Assembly: GCA_026724425.1 (NCBI GenBank)
Contig: JAIUCV010000003.1
Location: forward strand, 56,437,088-56,501,087
Origin: Erythrophleum ivorense
Taxonomy: Eukaryota; Streptophyta; Magnoliopsida; Fabales; Fabaceae
Length of the DNA: 64,000 bases
Direction of reading: 5' to 3'
In this document: piece after piece, positions 59,701 to 64,000 of the stretch
How the letters are laid out: each line of letters opens with the position of its first letter
Numbering within the stretch: the stretch's first letter is position 1
Notes under the pieces: model-generated
Seen by the model: the letters and a program-made list of their open reading frames with translations, nothing else
The model's database searches: none
What the model was told of the DNA's origin: nothing
Position numbers and translations under genes: made by a program

Positions 59701-62642
59701 GACAGTTATGCTAAGTAACTTGAAATAACTAGGTGTGAACACCATATTTTGTCCGAACATAACAAAAGTCAAAATAGTAAAAAAATATGGAAAAAAAGGA
59801 AAAAAAGAAAACATATATGGAAAAAATGAAGAAAAAAAGAAAAGAGAGAGAGAAAAAAAAGAATGCCTATTCCTTTTCAAAAATAAAATTAAAAGAGAGG
59901 AAAATATCCATTTCTTTTTCTCCAAATTTCAAGATCCTAAATAACCAAAAAATAATTAAAATAAAAAAATAAAACAAAATGAACCGAAAATAACAACAAC
60001 AACAACAACAAAAAGAAAATAAAAAAGAATGAAAAAAACTCAAAAAAAGGGGCCTTTATCTTGCCTTTCAACCTAATTTAAAAAAAAACTTCAGCCTAAC
60101 TTGTACAAAAAAAATGTTAGACTAAGAAAATAGGAAGGAAGACAAAACATAGGGTTTCTATATTTTGATTCCCAATTCCTTTCACTCCTTTGTCGCATAG
60201 AGGACGCAGCATAGAGGCACAGAACAGCTCCCCCATCCAAGGAAATATGAAAAAGGATGGAGACATGCAGTAAAGACACTGACAAAGAGAGGGTAGAGAG
60301 TTAGCGGTACGCCCAAAGAGCTGACCCCTTGCATCCTTTTCACCATCATAAGCCAAGAGAACGAGACACAAAAATGGAAGAGGGAGACAGATACGATGAT
60401 CAATGAAGGAAGAGAAGACATCAGAAGGGAAGGGGAGCCTGAAGGGAGACTCAAGAAGGGTTTTTAGGGGGATTTTAAAAGACAGAGAGAGTTAGAGGGA
60501 AATGGAAAAAGGAGCAGCAAAGGCAAGGGAGATTCTTTGGAAATCGGTTTTAGGTTAAGGAGGAGGAGAAACAGTGAGAAGCTTGGGGGATTTGAATCAA
60601 AAGAGAAAGAGAGATAGAGAGAAGAGGCTAGGGAAATTTTTGGATGAAGAAGAAGTGAGTCCCAAGAGCAAAAAAGAGGCGAGGCCAGGGGAGAGATTGA
60701 GATTGAGAAGAACAGGGGAGATTCAGTAAAGGGAGAAACCGAGATTAAGAAGAATAGAATGCCAGTGAATCTTAAAACAGTAAACCTTTGGTTGTGCTAC
60801 TTGAATGGCTGTAATGTGAGCTCACGAAAGAAGATTTGAATGAAGCTTTGTTTACATTTCATATTGTTGTGCTGCTATGTTTGTGATTTTTGGGCAAACT
60901 CTCACTATTATTTTGTTAATCATTAACTTGTCTTAATATGTAATCTCTCTTAACTTTGAGCATGAATTCTGAAAAGTTCTACTACTACTTGTACTGATGT
61001 TATTCGCATGAGTTAGTCTGAGTCTAAAGTTTGAATCCAAATCCTATTTAAGGTGTGTCTACAACATGGGTGGTGCTAGTTTGACTTTATTTGGTTTCAA
61101 ACTTGTGATTTGGGATTTGATTCTATCAAGTGATTTTGGTTGTCCTAATAATATTTAAACATGGTAAGCATGACTTTTAGCTTGAAATCGAGCCTAAAAT
61201 TCACCTGAACCACTGGACGCTTTCCTATCTAGTTTTAACATAGACTTTAGGTTATTGTAAGCATGGAATGTGCCTAAAGCACCAGCTGCTCATCATGGCC
61301 AATTTGGGTAATTGCATCGATTAAAACTAACTACTAACCCGATCCCTTTTAGCTCTCATTTTCTCCCTTTTTGGCTCATCATGGTAAAAAATGTTAGCAG
61401 GTCAGGATGTCATGTTGTTAAATAAAGAGTTTGAGTTGTTATCTTCAATTTCTTTCGAATAGGTTTAGATTATTTGTGGCTCTTTGTAATTTTTGACCCA
61501 AAAGGGATTTTTGAGTATAATCCAACTTATTTTGTTTCTGCTCCAGTGTTTGGTTCATGAAAGCTAACCTACCCTACCTTGTTTTTGGTTTGCTTATTTT
61601 TAATGCACATGTGGCCCATGATTTGAAGGTCCATGGTTTAATGAAAGCAACTAGGCAGGAGGCTGTTTGAGGAGACAGTTGGAAGAGATATCCCATGGGT
61701 CATATAAGTTGATTGGAAGGATGCTTTAGGGTCTTTCGGCAAAAAAGGTTGAGGGGAGGGAAGATGATGGAGGCTATGCCGGTTCCTTGTAATTTTAGAT
61801 GTAATGTGCTATACTCTGAGCAAATATCATATTTGGTTGTTCACAAGTGCACACACACTCACAAATTATTGTTCTTTTTAATCTTATTTTGTATTTCACT
61901 ATATATTTAATTTTTAGAGTAGCCGTGTGGGATTTTATATCCCTTCAGGCATATAGGGATCATCCTGGGCATTGTGTGACAATAAGTCTCTTTAATTACC
62001 TAGTCGAGTCATAAAATGCTTTCTAATAAATCTTTGGCTCTAATTACTCTCATTAAATTAGTTTTTGTCTTTTTCTCAAGAAAAGAAAATTTTAGGAAAG
62101 GGGGGAAAACGATTAAAAAAATCAAAATAAGAAAAGTAAGAAATTAATTTTACTTTTCTGAACTTTTAAGCTTTTCTCAAGTTTTCTTATAACAAAATTA
62201 GAAATTAAAAATATGTTGTAAAAATATAAAGAGAGATCCTAATTAGAACAAAAAGCTTTTAGAACATAGAGTGCATTTTAAAACAAAAAACTTAAAAATT
62301 AATATTTAGTCTTAGGAATGTCAAATAAACTTTGCCCCTAAAAAGAAAAAGAGAGAAAAGAAAGAAGAAGAAAGAATCTGAAAAAAAAAAAACCAAAGGA
62401 AAAAAAATAAGAATAAGAATAAAGGCAAAAAAAGAGCTTTTTAAAAGACAAATGGGTTTCTTTCAAAGTAAAAATATGTGTTTACAAAGTTCATAGTCAA
62501 TTTTTAAATATGGAAAAAAGTCATAAAAAAGAGAGAAAAGGAAAAAAAAAAAAAAAGAAAGAGAAAAGTTATCATATAGAAAATCAATATATTTTTGAAT
62601 TAAGTTCTAAATCTTAAAAAAAAAAGAAAAAAAGAAGGAGTT
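59701..62642. other. A- and purine-rich spacer
   Basis: 59750-60110 and 62340-62640 are A-rich low-complexity sequence, and 60380-60760 is GA-rich. Frames read from these (59686-60454) are composition artefacts. 60790-62300 shows nothing recognisable. No RNA gene was seen. Confidence 0.4.
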
Positions 62643-64000
62643 TGTAACACCATACCGTAGACCATGTGAGCTCATGTATCATATTATCATATTTAAATAT
62701 ATAGATATAACTCATTTCCATTACCAAAATTGGCCTAGAGGTCGTGCAAAGTAAGAGAACACATGAAATTCATCATTATAGCCTCGACCAGAATTTTGTC
62801 ATTTTTGTCACAAATTTTGTAAAATTAGAACTAATTCTAAAAAAATTGAAATCATGCATTCTTTATCATTTTGGAAAGCTACACATGTCTAATTTATACT
62901 GAAAATATGACTAGGGCATGAATTATCACATAAAAGACGTTTGACATTCGAAAAGGGGTAGAAGTTTGGCGGGCTATTGGTACTGTCAGAAGTTTCTATT
63001 GCAAACTTAAAAAATGTACAATTAATTTTAAAAAAAATCCAATTTACATAAATAATACCAATCTAGAAATCTATAGATGTTAGCTAGAGAAAAAAATAAC
63101 TCAAGACCAGTTTAGGCATATCTAGGCATCGAAAATCAATCAAACAATAACCTGGTTCAGTTTGGATGCCTGATGCTGGACAAAAACTTCAAAAATTCGT
63201 ATTTTCCTCTCTAGACATCCGAATGGGGTGCTTCTGGTTGGCACAAGTCCTGGGAGTGTCTAGTTTCTTCTTATAAAATTTTGTGGCAATTGAACGTCAT
63301 TTTCCCCTTGAGTGACAATTCATTTTTGGACCTGAGTGAACAATACCCTTGACCAAAATCAAAAAAATTTCTAACTTTGAAAATTCATCAAATATTCCAT
63401 AGACCTCCAAAAAGTCTGCACTTTAGCTTCCTAAAATGCTCTCAACAAACTCTAAATAGATGCCAAGTTTTAGATCAAGAAGAGCTCATTTGGACAAAAA
63501 GTAGTATAGGTTTTTAAAGTGGTCAAATTTTGCTCCATAAGAGGTACCAAAATGTCCAAATGGTCTCCTTTGATGTTTGGCACCTCTTGAACAAGTTTAA
63601 AAGTATGAATATGACTTGTATGAACTATCCAAGTGGTCCTAAACCTCATGCATCTCAATTTGACCATTCCACTTTCATTTGTACATACATTTCCATAATG
63701 CTAGTTGGCCATTACATGTTTAAATTGCACATTCTCATGCATATGACCTTAACTCTCATTTGTATATAATATTCAATATAATTACACATGCTCATATGGT
63801 TACATAACAATTTGATTAAGGGATTACATCATATGCCATGTGTATGGTTAAAAAGGAAGTAAAGCTAGGCATATTCATATACTTTAATGTCAATCATCTT
63901 CTTCTAGGCTTGGTGGCCTCCAATACCTTACTCAGTTGTTTCACCTAGCATGTTAAGACATTGGAGAGGAGGAGATGAGATTCCAAGAATCCTAGTAGCT
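62643..64000 (+). mobile_element. LTR-like repeat F, second copy, runs off the window
   Basis: It begins TGTAACACCATACCG, a start typical of plant gypsy LTRs, and aligns inverted with 2412-3772. The end lies beyond the window, so solo or paired status is unknown. The frames at 63470 and 63530 are parts of the repeat. Confidence 0.6.

Noticed and set aside
59686..60454. Minus-strand frames rich in Phe, Ser and Leu, possible membrane proteins
   Set aside because: They read A-rich and GA-rich low-complexity sequence; no start context, domain or splice structure.
1..64000. tRNA, rRNA, CRISPR array, bacterial operon or organelle insert
   Set aside because: I looked for cloverleaf box motifs, spaced palindromic arrays and gene-dense organelle-like blocks and found none; the composition and introns are those of plant nuclear DNA.

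Overview
This window reads as intergenic-rich nuclear DNA from a flowering plant, very probably a eudicot, which I cannot name further. The evidence is strong AT bias, split genes with GT-AG introns, plant-specific NAC transcription-factor genes, a plant beta-carbonic anhydrase relic, a secreted PELPK-type proline-rich relic, and abundant plant LTR retrotransposons (Athila-like Ty3/gypsy with an env-like frame, and Ty1/copia). Few of the long open frames are real genes. I find two apparently intact protein genes, one NAC gene with a single nonsense codon, and many relics.

Layout. 1-9.8 kb is repeat debris: part of an LTR (family B), an LTR-like repeat F, a copia-related repeat R, and a solo LTR (family D) with a matching target-site duplication (TSD). 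10.5-11.8 kb holds NAC-A (minus strand, two exons, one in-frame stop). 13.6-14.06 kb is a NAC-associated 3' flank that recurs at 49 kb. 14.07-27.21 kb is a nested insertion: a plus-strand solo LTR of family A (TSD ATAAT) is split by an 11.5-kb Athila-like element of the same family on the minus strand (TSD CTAAG). That element carries decayed pol and env-like frames, and its 5' internal part is replaced by a piece of LTR family B. 27.3-28.55 kb is another LTR.

28.6-35.8 kb holds NAC-B, an intact three-exon minus-strand gene, inside the remains of a head-to-tail NAC tandem array, flanked by an inverted repeat. 37.1-38.2 kb has one weak candidate exon. 38.2-41.4 kb is a second copy of repeat R, interrupted by a 2.4-kb solo LTR (family E, TSD ATCCT). 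44.06-47.04 kb is NAC-D, an intact two-exon minus-strand gene whose single intron contains a second family-E solo LTR (TSD AGATT) in the gene's own orientation. 48.85-50.46 kb contains two further NAC relics in opposite orientations. 51.7-53.4 kb is a beta-carbonic anhydrase pseudogene, 54.4-54.8 kb a PELPK-like pseudogene, 57.3-59.6 kb a decayed copia element, and the end of the window (62.64 kb onward) the start of another F-type LTR.

How it fits together. The window is a NAC gene nursery and graveyard with at least five NAC loci or relics, reshaped by tandem duplication, partial deletion and LTR insertion followed by LTR-LTR recombination. The NAC proteins would be nuclear DNA-binding regulators. 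Nothing here forms an operon or a defence system. The points most worth following are the LTR inside the NAC-D intron, whose frame runs open into NAC exon 2, and the single nonsense codon of NAC-A.
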